Of a stretch of DNA of 64,000 bases, positions 10,801-24,121 are shown one piece after another. This DNA is from Apostichopus japonicus (lineage: Eukaryota > Echinodermata > Holothuroidea > Aspidochirotida > Stichopodidae): NCBI RefSeq assembly GCF_037975245.1, contig NC_092561.1, forward strand, positions 11,159,001 to 11,223,000. The letters run 5' to 3'. Position numbers and translations under genes: made by a program. The stretch's first letter is position 1; every line of letters begins with the position of its first letter. The notes beneath the pieces are model-generated. The model saw only the letters and a list, made by a program, of their open reading frames with translations. It was not told where the DNA came from and searched no databases.

Positions 10801-13015
10801 ATTGGGTACCGTTGTTTTAAAGGTTGAATTTATTTTGTCCCCTTCTTCATTTACATTTATTGAAGAGTTTAAACACCTTACCAGAAGCGAGAGGCTTCAG
10901 AGATTTGGAAAGAGCTGGAGGACCTTAGGTCAGGATCAGAGGGCGCTGTTTAGAGCTAGGGCCAGAAGCCTCCCAATACCCACATACCAGAAATGGAGGA
11001 AGAAAGAATGGACGCAGACCACAAAAAAAATACTATCAATGGTAAATATTCATGCTTTCAATATGCCAAAAAATTCTCGATTTTAATATGAGAAATCTTA
11101 TCCCATTGCCATAAACTACTGATTTGTACTTCAAACTGTGTTTACTTTATAAATGAAATGTGTCCTAGGTATAGTGTCAGCAGCTGTAGTGTTAGCTGTA
11201 CTATCATTGCACTCCCTATAAAAACTTTATCAGTACATCCCTGTACTGTGTCCAATGCACCAAAAATGTTGGTGAAAATGTGATAATTCAAAGTTAGCCA
11301 ATCAAGTTCCAAATTGTTGTTTCATTTCACATTACCATTTTACCTATTATACAGTACCCTTCAAAAAATCCATATAAGCAATGCAACTGTGTCACGTAAT
11401 ATGTTATATTTGTGGCTTGTACAGTTGTTGGATAACTTCAAGTATTTAACACCTTGGCAAGAATGTGGGATACAATACATTCAACTTGCTTTAAGTTTTA
11501 GCCCAAATGGGAAAATGTACGACTACATTCTAATATGTATGCATGCAGAGGAAAATATTGCATCTTGACACAGATAATGTCAGACAGGTCTATTTACATA
11601 CTGTACTGTACATGACATAAAATTTAAATATAAGGTCAGATAAGAATTCAAGATAAAATTCGCTTAGTTCATTGGCTTTGTTTATCAACGTACAATGTAT
11701 ATCAACGTACTCAACAAGCATCATACAGCCTATTGGCTAGCCATTCTCCACAGTCAGCTGGCAGATGTGTTATTGGATAGGTTATTATAATTATAATTAA
11801 GCATAGTTGTAACATGTTAACAGGATACTTTTTAATCTGAGCTCTGCTTCCTGATCAAAATGAAAAGAAAATTATGGTAATTATTAGTCATGCAAGTATG
11901 ACAAATGCATTTCATGGAAGTCTTACCAAAGAAACATTGGTGGGCTCATCCTACTGTATGAAGCATTTTGCCTTTTACTTTCCCTGTCATATTACTTGCA
12001 ATATTTGTGCAGAAATTCCTAAAATTATAAATCTCATGAGATGTAACATAAATTGAACATTATCAGATATCAATTATTTTATTGAACTACAGATTGACAA
12101 ACTAAAGGAAATATACCAACCACTGAGGGATATTTGGTCCTGAGTACCGGAAGTGAGATGATGTCCTACGGAACATCAAAAGGAACAATATTCCTTAACG
12201 AGTACCCTGGACTGGCCAAAGAGTCATTCAGAGCCTTCCTTAATTGTAAGTGATACATTGAGAAAGCATTTGGGGTAGCGACAAAGTCCATCACTCACAA
12301 TATTTGAAGGCTTGATAAGAGTACAGATGGACCAAGGTACACTATTGATATTGAACAAGGAAGAAAATTAACTTTGCAGTGTAACTGTTGGCATGTACAC
12401 ATGTAATTATACCAAATATAATTGGTACCATATTATGCCCTGAATTTAAATATTAAATGCAGTGAAATCCAAGAATCCACCTATTTGTACATAGTTATGC
12501 CGTTTGAAAGGACAGTCTTGGATCACTTATTTGCTTTAAACGTTGAATTTGAATGATTTTTAAACCTGATTTGTTTGAAACCATTCACTTTGGAATATGT
12601 TGGAATCTGGGTCATATCGCCAGTACGATAATGATATCATCTCATTAGTGCAGATTTATTTTTAAGTATGAATCCATTTATAAGTTTTACTTACTGATAC
12701 CGGAAGTTTTCTTCCAGCTTTAATTGAACAGACTAAAGAATGAAGGATTCCAAAACCATTCATTTTTGTGACAAGTTGTAATGCATTTAAAATATGTTAC
12801 TCAAGACTACAAAGGTAAAAGTTATTGCATTGAGTTTCACCTAGTTTGTGAAGAGCTCATTTAGTATGTAACACCAGGTAGTCCAGTCAACTTAGTTAAC
12901 AAGCAACCCCTCCAACCCCCCTCCCTTTCCATTTGACCCCACAGTATTGAAATGTAACCTGTTCTTGGAGAAGTTTTTCTTATTTTATGATTTTTTGGGT
13001 CTATAGCAAATTTAA

Positions 13016-13255
13016 TGTAATGCTGCATTGGCCCCAAATATGCTAGACTCTCAAATATGGTCACCTTTAATCAAAATTCCTTAACTGTTTTTTTTACCAC
13101 CCTTGATGAAATTCACCACACCGGGCATTCAGTCATCTTGTGTGTGCATGTAGAATGTCTGAGAACAATTTGGAAGTAAAGACCTCCAGAAAAGTACTTT
13201 TTAAAAGTTCTAGAAATTGTAGCATGCTATAATTTGGGGCCAACACAGACTACCT
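13016..13255 (+). mobile_element. TTAA-type MITE, copy 1 (~240 bp)
   Basis: This is one of three copies in the window (others at 38458-38709, minus, and 42513-42756, plus). The inverted ends include TTGGCCCCAAATATG on the left and ATAATTTGGGGCCAA on the right. TTAA lies outside both ends (13012-13015 and 13256-13259). The conserved middle contains ATGTCTGAGAACAA and AAAGTACTTTT. No coding capacity. Confidence 0.65.
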
Positions 13256-13277
13256 TTAAATTACAATTATTAAAATT

Positions 13278-13583
13278 GACCGGTGCTGTGGCCGAATGGA
13301 TAAAGGCGGTGGCATTTGAAGCAATGAGGCTTAGCAATCGGGAGGTTCGGGTTCGATTCCCGGCTGGGTCATATGGTGGGTTTTTCATCCAAGAGCAATC
13401 TACGGTTTACCCATCTGAAATGACTTTCTAAATTGAAAAAATTCCAAATTTTAGTTAAAATGTTGAATTGGAAACCACTCGACGTTTAAGTTGTAATCCA
13501 TAAGCCCCTGTGGGTTTCTCCCACATTTGTGGTCGCTTAAGCGTCGTAAAAATAACTGCTGATTATTATCATTATTATTATTC
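13278..13583 (+). mobile_element. tRNA-derived SINE
   Basis: The head looks like a class II tRNA (Leu/Ser type). It has an A box TGGCCGAATGG (13289-13299) and a B box GGTTCGATTCC (13350-13360). The 5' GACCGG and 3' CTGGGTC only partly pair. A body of about 200 bp follows, with a LINE-like 3' part (CCCACATTTGTGGTCGCTTAA) and a tail of ATT/ATC triplets at 13561-13583. The A/B boxes, unrelated body and microsatellite tail are the layout of a SINE rather than a working tRNA gene. It lies directly behind the MITE. Confidence 0.7.
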
Positions 13584-15312
13584 AAAAACACAATACTGAT
13601 TATAGTACTTGGGAATTGTGCCATAATCATACCAATTTCCTAAAATATTACTTTGTTAGTTAAACCACAAAACTTGCTATGAACTGGAGTTGTATGTCCA
13701 TACATTAACCTCTGTCCTTGGTCACATATATAATTTCACAATTATTGAACTTAACAAGAAGGGTTGCTGCCTTACATGCATGTATTGTGTGGATGTGTTT
13801 CGAGAGAATTAAATTTTCATTAGCGACCTTGCAGCTGTTTCCATTAACTATTTCCACATGTTTCTTGATTTTCTTTACCAAACAGAGGGTTTTCCATCCA
13901 GTGCTCTTGGAACAGAAAAGGTGACAATCAGTGTCATCCAACCAATTTTTAATGAGAAATATTGTAAGTTTCTTATGAGATTGTACAAACACTGTTAGAA
14001 CATTCTTATTTCTAAGTGATCTTGCCATTCATTTTCAACAAAATATGTTAATCAAATAACTGATAGTTTCAATTCTGAACAAAGAGAGTTACAGTGACAT
14101 GTCAGTAGTATATATATGCTATATTGTTTTATACTCAAGTCATGTCTGTCACAAAATTATACATAATTAGACAGGTGTTTGCTCAGCTGGTGTCTTGTTT
14201 AGGTGTACCACCTATGTTCTTGATGAATTCCTTAGAAAGGACACTGACTACTCCTAGGCTGCAGACTGCAGTGCTAGAAAACGTGATTTTTAATGCTTTT
14301 TACGTATGACATCAGTGCATAATGGACAGATGTACTTTAGGTTAATTACCTTATTAATAAAATCAGATATCACATTGTAAAATTAATTGTGTTTGTTGAA
14401 ATCACTTGCACATGGCTACAGCACACATTTTAATATGGCATGAAATGACATATCACATAATATGGAAACTTCATATTATTTTCTTTATGCCTCGTTCTAG
14501 GTTTATGAGATTTTAATTTTCTTGCATACCGTTTAATCTTGCTCAGAATTTCTCTAACCACTTAACAGTTGGTCTTTGATTATGTTCTTTGTTAAGCATG
14601 AAATATTGTTAAGTTTACAAGCAATAGAAGCTAAGTATTAAAATGTGATGCAATTGAGGTTTGTTTGCCATTAGTTTATGACATCAATCAGAACATAAAT
14701 TTTTGATGCATGAATTGTACAAACTGTTTTGTATTTGACCACTCCAAGCCAGCTTTTACACTAGCACACTGAAAAGTTAGCATTCATTAAAGCTGAACGT
14801 CACAACGTGAACTGTAATTGATAATGACCATTTTCCTTTATAATATTTGAAGCTGATGCATGTGGAGTAAGTGGCAGAAGGATGCATTACTCCAAGGTGA
14901 CGCAAGGCATTGTGAAAATGGAAGGGATGCCCCCAGGATTTTTACTGAGACATCCATCATCTTATGAACCGAGGCAGCTAAGAGCAATTGATGCTGCCAA
15001 GATGTGATTAGATGTGTTATTAGTAAGTTGCTGCTATTATATGTGATCTGTAAGGATTCAAGTTATATCTAGTCATAATTGCATAAAAATAATGTGCAAG
15101 CTGTGGTGATGTCACATTAGATCTGACAAACTGTCATTAATTTATTGGAATTAATTGTACTGAGAATGAACTACAAAAAGCTCAAATATATTTACCCTCA
15201 TTCTAAGCTCCTTTACATCTTCCCCATCGCATGTATTTTATAGGCAACTTCTACACATATTTTGGATCTGCAAATATATTGATTAACCATTTGAATAACA
15301 GTTGTGGTGTCC

Positions 15313-15320
15313 TTCTAGGC
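15313..15320. other. Left target duplication of the hAT MITE
   Basis: TTCTAGGC here against TCATAGGC at 15684-15691: six of eight bases agree, consistent with an aged 8-bp hAT duplication. Confidence 0.5.
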
Positions 15321-15683
15321 CAGGAGTGGACAACCTATGGCACGCGGGCCACATTTGGCCCGCCTGTGATTTTTTTGCAGCCCGTGAGATGTCTCAAGAA
15401 AAAAAAAACAATCTATCTTACATCATCACAAAAAAAAAAGCTAGCTGCTTAGAATTTATCGGCTCTAAGGCTGTCAAGTAAGCCTATTATCCCCATTAAT
15501 TATCAACAGTACTGTATTGACATTAAGTTTTTGTGAATACAGATTAAATACACACACCTATTGCTTGAAAGTCCTTGGAATCAAAGGTTTGAAATCAACA
15601 GCAGGTTGTTGGTTAGGTGCAGCCCAATCAATTGTTTACTCCTTCTATCTGGCCCATTCATTCAAAAAGGTTGCCCACCCCTG
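15321..15683. mobile_element. hAT MITE, 363 bp (CAGGGGTGGGCAACCT type)
   Basis: It begins CAGGAGTGGACAACCT and ends AGGTTGCCCACCCCTG. These are the inverted ends of a widespread hAT (Charlie-like) MITE class whose termini read CAGGGGTGGGCAACCT. Inside are GGCCACATTTGGCCCG and GGCCCATTC, also typical. Two poly-A runs disrupt it and it has no coding capacity. Confidence 0.75.
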
Positions 15684-16886
15684 TCATAGGCTATAATATG
15701 AGATTTTTCATTGGTTTCCTGTATGAAAATGTGGAGCCTATAAAATTGATTGCATTCAACAAGCTGGTGTTCAAGAGCACAGTATGTCATTTTTTATGCA
15801 TATCCACAATAATCCATATTCTAATAATATGCTAATGCTATGGAGTTTCATTGGGTTATAATTTTGGACACATTTGCAACAAACAAGTACACAGCTTTGT
15901 TTCAGTAAGGTTTAAGTCTTATGATTAAGTAAGACTTATTGCCACCTCATGCTTTTACATTATTTCAATATCAAACAATAGTGCAACTAATTAGCAAAAA
16001 CAAATATTCATTCTTTGTTTTACATTGTATTCAAATATTTATGGGTGTTATGTATATCATCATTTATTTAGAATTATTTCTTTAGTGTCAATGTTAACAT
16101 AAAAGGAATGAAAATTAGTATGCATGGCCCTTGCAATGTGATGATTTCAGTACTTTACTTAAACAAAATTATTGAAAATTTGTATTTGTATTTCCATTTC
16201 TCCACCTGTGCAGATCACCAGGGACAACCGGACGGGTCCTATTGATTGTATTATCGTACCAGAGATATGTTTAAGGTCCATGGAAATTCAGCCACCAGTT
16301 TTAATTGTTCTATAAATACGATATCTCAAAAAGAGGAGCATGGACAAATCTCATATTTATTAGGTAGATGTTAATTACAAGAAGCCTATTGCTTTTGTGG
16401 AGGTCATTGGACATTTGGTTACTAGGGCTCAAATTAATGAAACCTTTTAAACACAGGTGTAATTTTATAGCTGCAGACAAAAATATATACATTTACCTCA
16501 ACAATTACCTACCTCAGCTACCTATCTTCTCCCCTGGCCACTTACTGCATGTTAAGAGGCAGATTATTGCCTAACCAGAATTTTTCTTGCCATTTGATAA
16601 TTGATTGATGCTATGTTTACCTTGCCAATTTGTCATCTATTATAGTGTAAAGGTATATTTTCCTTTAGGTATTTAGTATTGGTTTTCATTTATACTGTTG
16701 TTACTATTATGTTTCAAAATTAACATCCATCCATTTTATACATATTATACATATGTTTTATACATACTTAATTGATTTATGGAGTAAACAAAATATATAT
16801 TGAACATGTTGATCCTCCTGGACCTTTCTCAACAAATGTGCAGTACGACAGTGTCAGTTCATCGTCCATAAAGGGTCTCATTTCTT

Positions 16887-17504
16887 AAAGCAGCATTTTG
16901 CGTCCTTTTCTATGATTTTTCTCAACCTCACTGACTCCACTATGCCATAACGACATATATAACTAGCTTATCTATTTAAATCTTACTTCAAATGGTGGCA
17001 TAAAAGTCGAAAAATTGCAACTTTAAACTTTGTTTTTCACAAGATATTTCTGTTAGAACCCAAGAAACCTCGCCCATAATATGAATATTTAAAAACTACG
17101 AACTTCATTGACCAATAGGTCTATGTAATACAACACCATGCTTTGTGTACAGTCTATATGACAGTTGTACCAGGGAGCTCCATACATCTCCCTGGTTGTA
17201 CCAACACAAAGTCTTAAATCTATTTTTAGCAATGCCTCATTACTAAACCTGCATCTCTGATTGGTTGAATTCAAACTAATGGGTTTTGCGGGAACTGTAT
17301 GTGATTAATTTTAACTGTGGAATTTGTCGTGGACACTCTTCTCATTATCTGCAAATATCCTTAATTACTCGCAAATTAACGTTGTTGGCAGGGAAAAACT
17401 TGGCTAATATCTTAGTTTGCTGTTTTGTGATTGATATATGTATAAAACTTGATAGACATGTAAAAAAAGTAGAAAACAGCGACCAAACGCAAAATGCTGC
17501 TTTG
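16887..17504. mobile_element. Putative MITE with AAAGCAGCATTTTGCGT ends
   Basis: AAAGCAGCATTTTGCGT at 16887-16903 is matched in inverted orientation by ACGCAAAATGCTGCTTT at 17487-17503. No clear target duplication was found. A plus-strand ORF (17286-17720) runs through the right end and is not credible as a gene. Confidence 0.55.
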
Positions 17505-18856
17505 TTTGTTAGAATATTATTTTCTTGCCATTTGATATGGGAGTGTGGTTACACACCTTGCCAATCTTTCATATTTAATTTTGCTCTTTCATACAGGTAT
17601 GGAACTATATTCTTTTACATGGTTTCCTCATATTACAACACAATTGAGGAGTACTGCCTGTTATATAAATTTATGTTTATATCCAGAACTACCGTCCAAT
17701 TTTTAAATTCAGTGATATAAATACATATTATGCCCTTTGATGTATTATTGCAGCTCGATACTTTGCCAGACTTTCATATTTGTATTTATTACAAATTTTT
17801 AACATATCATTCAAACATATATTTATGAAACTCTCAGCAGATTAAACACACAAGGTTTATTTCACAATATGAATTGGTTGTCTCTGCCAACTTGCATTTG
17901 TTTTTCAGTGTTTGAGTTTCTCATTTATTATCACTATTAAATGCAAATGATGACCATCAATGGTCTGATATCCTGACTAAACATGGCGAAGCATGTAGAG
18001 TGAAGACTGACTGTATTGGATGTTATCATGGAACAAAACCACAGACAATATAAGTAACAATGTTGATACAATCCATTGTGAGGAACCAACTGCAGAATGA
18101 TCAACGTTAACAATACTAATTTAATAAAATAGTATCGTGCGACAGATATATTTCAGGGGAAAAAAATAGGTAATTATTTAAGAAAAGAAAAATAAGGTTA
18201 TGATTTACATATTCAATACAAGCCAAAATCACATCCCGTTTCCATCAATCTGATAGAACTTGCTAATAGTGAGTTGTGCTAGTTTCACCTCTCAAATTTG
18301 AAAAAAAAGTTAACTAATTTTGATTTCATAGACTAATTTTAGTTTAAAACACAATTTTGGGTTGAAACAGTGTACCACACTAAGATTTCTGTTCATATAT
18401 GGCACAATTGATATCACATTCCAATACCCATATTAAAAAAGAACATTCTGATAATATAGTAATCGGCTTAGTTTCACCTCTCAAATTGAAGAAAAAGTAA
18501 CAATTATTGACTTTATCTTAGTTTATCTTAGAAGGTTTATCTTAGTTAAAACCCACAATTTTGAGGACAACAAGAACTGTTTGATGTACCACATGTAGAA
18601 TTCAGTTTGTAGGGCCCAAATTATAACCATGTCCCTGCTTTTCGAGAGAACATCTTCAAGTAAAGTTTGTTAAAGGATTCTGTACATTGTTTGAAACGTC
18701 ACACCACTAAGCTAGTACCGACCAAAACACGGCATTGGGAGGGCGTTAACGTGGGCGGGGTTACTTAAAATCCGTTCTGATTGGATAGCAGTGAGTTTTT
18801 AATGTACGGCAGCCGAGAATTACCATTTCAGAGATGCGAAATCAACAGTTCAAGTT

Positions 18857-18923
18857 TAGTTTAGAGACCCAAGGATCAGAAAGCCTTACAGTAGCTTAAT
18901 TGAAACCCTATCCGTGTTAGATC
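18857..18923 (+). repeat. Direct repeat, copy 2
   Basis: Second copy of 9129-9199, sharing GACCCAAGGAT and GAAACCCTATCCGTGTTAGA. A GC-rich patch (GGGCGTTAACGTGGGCGGGG) lies about 120 bp upstream. Confidence 0.6.
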
Positions 18924-19515
18924 GTTATCTTAAGTGTTTAAGTAAATACCAGTGTTTTGTAATCAAAATGTTACAGAAAGTTAATCCTAATTTTTGGCAG
19001 TTTTACTGTCATCATATTTTCATGATAGCCTTGTTATATGTATGAAAGGGAATGAACTATTCAAATACAGGGTTATATGCAATTTTAAACAAGTCAGTGC
19101 TTGTGTATTATAGAGTAGGCTACAACTTAGTTTGGTATGTGTTTTACAAACAAGGAACTGCAACTGTATCATCCTCGTTGGAGTGACTAACTGTTTGGAT
19201 TTTTTTTTCTAAAAATGACATACTGTAACAAAGACAATAAATTGGGGAACAAGATTTAGTTATGAGACGATTGTCTATAGTCTCACGTCCAAAGTGTATT
19301 TTGAATGGCAATCTCAAAAATTGGGGGGTCGGGAGGTCCAATATATTGTCCGGGGTGGGTCTGATGTTATTGTACACTCCCCCAACAGTTTCGGTCACTT
19401 CCGGTCACATGACTTTTTTTATAAAGTAAAAAACTGAATGTGAACTATTATACTACCTGTAAATCTAATTTTTTAGTTGACTAACCTAGAGTAAAAGGTC
19501 GAAAATCGTAACCTT

Positions 19516-19767
19516 TGACCTTTGACCTCCAAGTTTTTTTTGGGTACTGACGGTCAATAAGGCACTAACATATCCAAAGTGGAAGTATATATGACTTCCG
19601 GTTCAGGAGTTATATTGGGTCAAAGGTCAAAAGTGTCGTTTTTTCAAAGATATGTTAAAACACGTAGGAGTGACCGATTTTCACGAAACTTGCAGCGATG
19701 ACGTGTGACGTCATAAGAAACAGTCACGTGAAAAAGTTCGGCGATGAGGTCATCGGTTCAAAGGTCA
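19516..19767. promoter_or_regulatory. Cluster of DR1-like nuclear-receptor motifs
   Basis: TGACCTTTGACCT-type sequence at 19516-19528, GGGTCAAAGGTCA at 19617-19629 and GGTTCAAAGGTCA at 19755-19767. DR1 (two AGGTCA half-sites with one spacer) is the site of HNF4 and RXR heterodimers. Whether these bind anything is untested; chance or repeat origin is possible. Confidence 0.35.
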
Positions 19768-21979
19768 ATCAGAGGTAAAAAATGAAAGTCCCCCAACAAT
19801 TCAAATTTTTATAGGAGATAATAATTCGGACCTCCAAAAACGGTCAAAAAGTTTCATTTTGACATAAGGTCATACCAATCAAGATGGCGACCACTCAAAG
19901 TTAACCCTAACCCTAGGGTTAGCTAGGATTAGCTGAGGGTTAGCATATCCGACTCCTGTGTGTACACGAAATAATTTTTCGTGATACAAATTGGTGTCGT
20001 GATGTAACTTGATCCGTACTATTACGTGATACCTTTAAACTTGTGTCAAGTCGTTTACTCTGGCAATGAGGGCGCTGTAAAAAATGTTCTAGGGGTGCGT
20101 TTTTGAGAGCGGAGGAATGTGTTATAACCCTGTAACTTACACTGAAGACTTATCACGTTATGATGTACAAAATATGTGCCGTTTTTTTTTGCCAATTTGT
20201 TCTGGCCGGAAGTGACGCCATCATAAGCGTTATTATTAATTTCTACAAAACTAAATCATCAATCACCTCATAAATAGCAGTAAAATTACTTCTAGACATT
20301 GCCAATCGACTCTCTGAGTTTTAATTTTGTTCCTTTACATTTGACAAAATGGCGGCGTAACTTATATATTCATAAAAAAATACTAATTTTTTTTATTAAA
20401 ATCCAACCAAAGACCGGAAGCAGCTCAAACAGCCTTTACATAATCTCTTATTATCAGTTCTAACTAAATCTTTAATTTAAAGCAACTTGGCTAAATTATT
20501 TTTCCAGCTGAAAATAGCGCCCCCGCCAGATGACGTCATAAATTCGACCTCGCGCAAACTCAATGAAAATATTGTTCCTAATAGATTCGGACATGCTGAA
20601 TCCATTACTGAGGTATGAGTGAAAAGATGTGAAAAAGGCGGTCACTTTGATGTCACGCTACATCGACAGGGGGACCCGATGGGAACGGGACTTCCGCTAA
20701 TAGAAAACAGACACCATAGCGGTGGTGCCCTGAAAAGAACTGCGTAATCGAACCACCCCAGTAACCATGGTAATGCTCCAAAGTTTAAAAGTCGGCTTTT
20801 AACCATATATGATAACAGTATTACCGGTGAAAACACCTATTTTTTTTGGGGGGGGAGCCTCGGAAACGTATAGGCTATACCCCCTTCCCGAGAATTAAAT
20901 GTAACTGTATGAGGTGTCTACAACCAACTGAACCTCTAGTCTACCACATACGAAAAATGCAACTCCGTTAGATACCCTCAGTGGATAGGAGGGGGTTCCA
21001 AAAGAAGTACTTTTTTATAGTTTTCAATACAAAAACACCTATTTTTGGGTGAATAGAAATGGTATAGACAAAATACCTTTCCTGACCAGATAATGACACG
21101 TAATTGGTAAATATCAAAGACATGCGTCTCTTCTACTCCACCTGAAATTGGGAAGTCGATGGGTCTTTCAGAGGGGACAGGAGGAGGGGTCAAAAAGAGG
21201 GGGTTTCCCGAATTTGCACGTAATATAGAACACGTATGTTTACAGGGGTCTTTGGGACCCATACCTACTAAACTGAAGCAGATAATGGACCTGGGAGCTG
21301 CGGATTGGGAATCGATTAATCCCTGTGACGTCATTTGGGCGAGTATATTTTTTAGCCAATTTTGGCCAAAACTGCAAGGTTTTTTAGGTCAAAAACCCTA
21401 TTGTCGCAAAAACGGGCAATGTGTATCTTATCTGGTAGTGCTCGCTCGACACGGAGTTTATTTTTGCATTAGGACGTGAGGGGCAAAAAACATTGGAGGG
21501 GGGGGGGGCAGGGACCCAAGTAGGGGTGTCTCCAAAAACGAACAAATAACACCTCATCCGGAACACTTTAAATAGAAATCGTAAACGTTTACTTCAAAAT
21601 GGTTTAAAGTTGCTGCAACCAAAAGTCATGAGGTTTCCTCAGGTTAATCCATGAGATGTTAACCGTATCTTGGTTAAACGTTCATCCTGTTTTGCGTGTT
21701 TCATCACGAGTTGCTGCAACCGTAAACGGTATTTTCTCCTTAAAAACGCAAGTGTTTCCTGAAATATTACCACGTTTGGAGTTACCTTCAACGGATTCAG
21801 TTTTAGTCTTCCTAATTATAGAATTTAGGGATCATCTTTCAATTATCTGTTCAGAATACTATTTACACAGTACATATATTTACGTGGAAAATTATGTATA
21901 TGATGGAATTCTCTGCCTCTCAAGATTAATGTACAGAATAATAACAATGAATAGTAAGAGCTGTGAGACTGAACATGAT

Positions 21980-23160
21980 TCAACCTTGATTTTAAAGTAA
22001 GAAATATTTATTAAAACCCAACAAATAATACCATGCAAAGATAATCAATGAAAATTTATAAATGTACAGTTAAGTATTGTATATGTATCACTAAAGATAA
22101 CAACACATGAAACAAGCACCTATATGTGGTAAAGGGTGGGCTGCTTTTACAAGTGAAACTTAGAGAGTGAGTTTGAAACTGACAAAATTGGTCTCCAATA
22201 CTTTTGTCCTTATTTTAACTCCGACCACCTTTAGCTCTAACACCCATCTTATATACATGACTGAGTAAAATCGTTCCAATGACATCATTTCATGCCTTGG
22301 CAGTGTCAGAATGAAGGGACTGTTAGCATTACACCCCTCACCCATAAAGAAAGAAAAAAAACGAATTCAAACAAGTTAAACATAATCAACTACAAATTAT
22401 AAAGATAAGAAGAGATAAATCAATTTCAATTTAATAATATACAAACATTTATGTCTAGTATTATATAAAATAAAAATACAGCATGAAAAATCTCTCAAAA
22501 TGCGGTGTAGGATGCGGTGACCATACAATCAAGAATTCAAAAGAGCTTCTCGATATATAACATTGATTCATATCAGGTCACCTTATTACAAGCAAATCTC
22601 ACATTTAAACACCTACTATAGCACGTCATGCCTAACCAACAATTGTTTTCTTATTTACCCAAGGCTACATATAAACAAACACTATCATTTGAAGCAAGAA
22701 CAAACAATCAATTACAATTAAATCATTCACAAAGATTATATGTTAAGCATTATTTAATTAATAAACAAAATGAAAAGCTGAAAAAATGACAATACCACCG
22801 AACACCTTTTAAATACCACCTGTCTACTCGCAACAATTTTCCTAATTTAACCAAGCTTATACCTTCTCCCCATAGACAAAATAGGTGTTTACAACAAAGT
22901 GTCATATGAATCAAGAACAAGCAGTCAATTACAATTTAAAAATATATACAAATATTATATGTCACCATTATTTGAAATAATTAATCGCAACACCACATAG
23001 CATCCCATGTGTACTGTCAGTCGACAAGCAACGATTTTCCTAGTGATCCAAGAGTGAAACCCCTGCCCCAGATATTGATAGATGTTGATCATGTCACCCT
23101 ACCTAAAAGGTTTATTAAACCGAAGTGCAGGATATTCTTGTTGTCTCATCAACTGTTTTA
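21980..23160. repeat. AT-rich region with diverged direct repeats
   Basis: CAATTACAATT-containing segments recur near 22414, 22705 and 22922 with similar flanks (GAAYCAAGAACAA, ATTATATGT), giving diverged copies of roughly 220-290 bp. No gene is seen. Confidence 0.45.
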
Positions 23161-24121
23161 ATTAAATTATGCCCATAGTATTACACATCTCTATCATATA
23201 TTATTTTCAAATAGCTGGGGGCAACCTGATGAATGACCACAGTTTTTTCTTTTCTCACAGTTCATTATATGATAACTTTGCAATTAATGGGCTTTTCCCC
23301 TGGAGGAATATATTTCAACAAAATACAAATTTGCTACCCTCTCACCCCCTCAAAAAATGTTTTAAAATTTCATTTTTCAATGCATTACTTTTTTATCAGT
23401 CCTTTTTTATCAACCTAATGAACAATGCTGAATCTACACCAGGCCTAGCAAAGAATTCCAAAACTTTAAAAAAAACTTTCTTTGAAGAAAAACATGCAGT
23501 TAGATTGTGCTTCCAAGCTTTTGTATAGTCACTTTTACATGCTAATTCTCTTTCCTGCTATCGTATAGTAGCTGTGCTGGATTTGCTTAATGTTGCATGT
23601 TCATGTGAGACCGCTTGGGAAAATTTTGGCTGAAAATGCCTCCCAGATCGCTGGATATGGCACTTCCCAGGAATGGAAGTTGCATCTTAGCATTTCTCTT
23701 TTGAATATACTAGCGATATCATAAAAACATTAAAAAAAAAAAAAATGCTCAAGGGGGGGGGGCGGTTGCCCCGTTCGCCCCCCCTTGGCTTCGCGCCTGG
23801 TTGTCAGTGATTTCAAAAATCTCTTTTTGTACATATGTAAATGTACAGTTACATGATCTCGGGTATTCAATATTTACACAATAAAACATACTACTGAGAT
23901 GAATGAGACTGTCCACAGAATCACCTTCCTTGACCACTTTGGGACTCAGCAGCAATGGCACATGTACTTTCACTGATTAGAATTTTTGGGGTTGACACTG
24001 ATTCTGCAATCTTTTGAAATTCGTTTGAAGTCTGAAATGAATAAAAACAATACATACATACAAAATGTCATAATGCAACAGGTTTATAATGACAGGATAA
24101 GACATGTCTTTCTCTTTGCAG

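Larger units (their letters stand above)
10830..16270 (+). pseudogene. Spliced plus-strand gene remnant with HMG-box-like exon
   Basis: Four exon-like segments are visible. About 10830-11040 encodes SSFTFIEEFKHLTRSERLQ, then FGKSWRTLGQDQRALF, a pattern like a divergent HMG box, and ends at ATG|GTAAAT. About 12094-12246 follows an ACAG acceptor, contains GSEMMSYGTSKGTIFLNEYP and ends at a GTAAGT donor. About 14854-15024 contains SGRRMHYSKVTQGIVKMEG, then RHPSSYEPRQLRAIDAAK, and ends before GTAAGT. A fourth (about 16214-16270) contains TRDNRTGPIDC after a CAG acceptor. Frames change inside the second exon (near 12145) and the third (near 15005), so the gene is broken or the assembly has indels. 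Similar exon sets occur in uncharacterised transposon proteins of marine invertebrates; the function is unknown. The first exon is poorly defined. Confidence 0.5.
18660..21640. other. Non-coding central block of the 19.3-kb element
   Basis: About 3 kb without a recognisable gene. It is richer in CpG, short G or C runs and TGACGTCA-like words than its surroundings. It contains a direct repeat (18857-18923), three DR1-like motifs (19516-19767), a short telomere-like palindrome (19901-19920) and G-rich runs at 20850 and 21500. Confidence 0.45.

Noticed and set aside
13278-13370. Functional tRNA gene
   Set aside because: A and B boxes are good, but the acceptor stem pairs poorly and an unrelated body with an ATT tail follows, as in a SINE.
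15321-15683. Protein-coding ORF 15231-15452
   Set aside because: It runs through the inverted end and a poly-A run of a hAT MITE.
17286-17720. 144-codon ORF as a membrane protein gene
   Set aside because: It crosses the end of a MITE, is AT-rich and hydrophobic only by composition, and has no splice or domain support.
23745-23808. Coding end RSQGGANGATAPPP of the 23749-23973 ORF
   Set aside because: This part is a G/C-run repeat (GGCGCGAAGCCAAGGGGG) common in dispersed repeats. Only the upstream peptide is taken as exon.
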